Positions 62,235 to 64,000 of a stretch of DNA of 64,000 bases are shown here, piece after piece. The number at the start of each line of letters is the position of its first letter. The first letter of the stretch is position 1. The stretch comes from Salinimicrobium sp. TH3. GTDB taxonomy: Bacteria; Bacteroidota; Bacteroidia; Flavobacteriales; Flavobacteriaceae. Made by a program: the position numbers and the translations under genes. Where the stretch lies: positions 558,001 through 622,000 of the forward strand of contig NZ_JAPONB010000001.1 of NCBI RefSeq assembly GCF_026676115.1, read 5' to 3'. A model generated the notes under the pieces. That model was given only the letters and a program-made list of their open reading frames with translations, ran no database searches and had not been told where the DNA came from.

Positions 62235-63968
62235 ATGAAGAAGGTAAGTTTAATTTTAATGATCCTGTCGTTGGCAGTTCTTTCCTGCAAGAATTCAACA
62301 ACGACTGAAAATGATGAAGTGCTACTGGAAACATCCAAAGTAGGTTCTACATATGGATGTGCGCCCCCAACAGTGGATAGTGAGTGGTATAGGAAGAATA
62401 ATGTTGCACCGCTCCTGGACGGGCTTGATGTGCTGCATTATCCCATTACCACAAATGATCCTAAAGCCCAGGAATATTTTAACCAGGGTCTGGTGCTTTC
62501 TTATGGTTTTAACCATGCCGAGGCTGCAAGGTCTTTTTACTATGCTACCAGACTGGATCCCGAATGTGCTATGTGCTTTTGGGGCTTCGCTTATGTTTTG
62601 GGGCCAAATTACAACGCGGGAATGGAGCCCGACAATTATGAGCGGGCTTATGACGCCATTCAGCAGGCTGTTACTCTTTCAGATAAGGTTACAGAAAAAG
62701 AAAAAGCCCTTATCGATGCCCTTGCCCAGCGGTATGTTCCGGAACCCGTGGAAGACCGTCGGGAACTGGATGTAAGGTATTCTGCTGCGATGGAAGATTT
62801 GTTTAACAGGTATGAGGGCGATCCAGAAATAGCAGCCCTTTATGCCGAATCTGTGATGGATCTGTATCCCTGGAATTTATATGATAAAGAGGGAGAGGCC
62901 AGGGAGTGGACCCCAAAGGTGATCATGCTGCTTGAAAAAGTGATGAAGGATTTTCCCGACCATCCGGGAGCCCATCACTTTTACATACATGCTACAGAGG
63001 CTTCAAAGACTCCCGGGAGGGCGCTTGGTAGTGCAAAAAAGTTTGATGAAGGCTTAGTGCCGGGTGCCGGCCATCTACTTCATATGCCCTCACATACCTA
63101 TATCCAGACGGGAGATTATCACAAGGGTAGTTTAGCTAATTTAAGAGCGGTGGAAAGAGATAGTGCTTATGTTACCCTCTGTCATGCACAGGGCGCATAT
63201 CCTTTGGTTTATTATCCGCATAACTACCACTTTCTCGCTGCAACCGCGACTCTGGAAGGCAATAGCAAATGGGCCCTTATGGGTTCCGAAAAACTGGCTA
63301 AGAAAATTCATCCCGATATCATGACAGAACCGGGGTGGTCTACCCTGCAACACTATTACATGATCCCATATTTTGTAGATGTGAAGTTTGCAAAATGGGA
63401 TAAGATCCTTGCAAGGCAAGTGATAGATACTTTATTATATCCTGAAGCAATTTCCCGCTATGCTCGCGGTATGGCTTACCTGGGTAAAAAAGATTTACAG
63501 AAGGCGAAGGAAGAACTAAAGAAGCTAAAAGTCCTGGAAAAGGATGAAAGGCTGGCAGAAATGATGATATGGGAGATCAATTCCATGAAGACCATTGTAG
63601 AGATTGCCAGGAAAGTACTCGAGGCTGAAATTTTAGCCAGCGAAGAACAATTTGACAGGAGCATAATTTTGCTGGAGGAAGCTGTAGCTTTGGAAGACAG
63701 TCTGAATTTTCAGGAACCGCCGGATTGGTTTTTCTCGGTTCGCCACACCCTTGGAGCTGTACAAATAGAGGCCGGAAGATATCCGGAGGCGGTTAAGACT
63801 TTAAAAAAGGACCTGGAGATCCTGCCAAAAAACGGATGGGCACAACACGGGCTGAAACTGGCCTATGAAAAAATGAATGACCGGGAAAAAGTTCTGGAGA
63901 TGGAAACTGCCCTTAAGGATTCCTGGACCACAGCAGATGTGGTGATAAATACCTCCAGAATAAAATGA
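62235..63968 (+). CDS. TPR lipoprotein of unknown function
   Basis: A protein of 577 residues from the ATG at 62235, which is preceded by GGAGGA at a Shine-Dalgarno distance, a rare clear ribosome site here. The in-frame start at 62148 was rejected because it overlaps the terminator. Signal peptide with lipobox LAVLSC (Cys18). Tetratricopeptide-like helices follow (EYFNQGLVLSYGFNHAEAARSFYYATRLDPECAMCFWG), a conserved PGAHHFYIHATEASKTPGRA motif at about 245, and another TPR group at the C-terminus. The Cys in AMCFWG is conserved in such proteins. Binding partner unknown. Confidence 0.85.
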   Translation: MKKVSLILMILSLAVLSCKNSTTTENDEVLLETSKVGSTYGCAPPTVDSEWYRKNNVAPLLDGLDVLHYPITTNDPKAQEYFNQGLVLSYGFNHAEAARSFYYATRLDPECAMCFWGFAYVLGPNYNAGMEPDNYERAYDAIQQAVTLSDKVTEKEKALIDALAQRYVPEPVEDRRELDVRYSAAMEDLFNRYEGDPEIAALYAESVMDLYPWNLYDKEGEAREWTPKVIMLLEKVMKDFPDHPGAHHFYIHATEASKTPGRALGSAKKFDEGLVPGAGHLLHMPSHTYIQTGDYHKGSLANLRAVERDSAYVTLCHAQGAYPLVYYPHNYHFLAATATLEGNSKWALMGSEKLAKKIHPDIMTEPGWSTLQHYYMIPYFVDVKFAKWDKILARQVIDTLLYPEAISRYARGMAYLGKKDLQKAKEELKKLKVLEKDERLAEMMIWEINSMKTIVEIARKVLEAEILASEEQFDRSIILLEEAVALEDSLNFQEPPDWFFSVRHTLGAVQIEAGRYPEAVKTLKKDLEILPKNGWAQHGLKLAYEKMNDREKVLEMETALKDSWTTADVVINTSRIK

Positions 63969-64000
63969 TCGTTTCGTGAAGGTATAGTAGAGTTTCAAAT

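Noticed and set aside
1-64000. tRNA, rRNA or riboswitch genes
   Set aside because: I saw no cloverleaf with a GTTCRANYC-type arm and CCA end, and no known riboswitch core in the gaps; a covariance search would be decisive.

Overview
The window reads as chromosome of a Bacteroidetes bacterium, most likely a marine member of the Flavobacteriaceae. Signs of this are the many Sec-exported proteins and LxxC-type lipoproteins of unknown function, outer-membrane beta-barrels, TonB-domain fragments, AraC regulators of Bacteroidetes type, a membrane pyrophosphatase, promoter-like TAnnTTTG boxes, and few Shine-Dalgarno sequences. The genus cannot be fixed from the sequence. No rRNA or tRNA gene, integrase, intact transposase or CRISPR array was seen.

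Layout. 1-8.4 kb is core metabolism: small TonB-domain proteins, thyA, a CNT nucleoside transporter, a bifunctional nuclease, etfBA, the pyruvate dehydrogenase E1 beta gene and soluble pyrophosphatase. 8.6-22.1 kb holds the membrane pyrophosphatase, an App1-type phosphatase, an exported PCMT, a fatty-acid hydroxylase, a deoxynucleoside kinase, an AraC/aldehyde dehydrogenase/DUF779 module and a TolB-amidohydrolase fusion. 22.3-28.1 kb is an A+T-rich accessory island: a three-gene operon (DNA methyltransferase, DUF262 protein, HEPN RNase-like protein) followed by a lone HsdR_N-type nuclease. This is the best candidate for a little-described defence system here.

28.3-33.0 kb looks like an integron-type gene-cassette array without an integrase. 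Single genes (amidohydrolase, methyltransferase, outer-membrane protein, SnoaL-like protein) are separated by 120-140 bp attC-like elements. The first bases of each cassette are complementary to the start of the element that closes the same cassette, as expected when cassettes excise as circles.

33-50.5 kb is a run of lipoproteins, exported proteins, a TPR-adenylate cyclase, a gluzincin protease, TPR and GNAT proteins, an MBL-fold hydrolase and an AraC regulator. It also holds a truncated RAYT (REP-associated transposase). 50.7-55.1 kb encodes a large lipoprotein with InlB-B repeats and an ice-binding (DUF3494) domain, followed by an OmpA-family protein. 55-64 kb ends with further envelope proteins, a DUF5117-type metalloprotease and a TPR lipoprotein.

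Two dispersed intergenic signals run through the window. One is a near-perfect palindrome (CAAAAATGNCATTTTTG type, ten copies plus half copies). The other is a set of degenerate tracts that share a strict 7-nt period rather than one sequence, at about fifteen intergenic loci.
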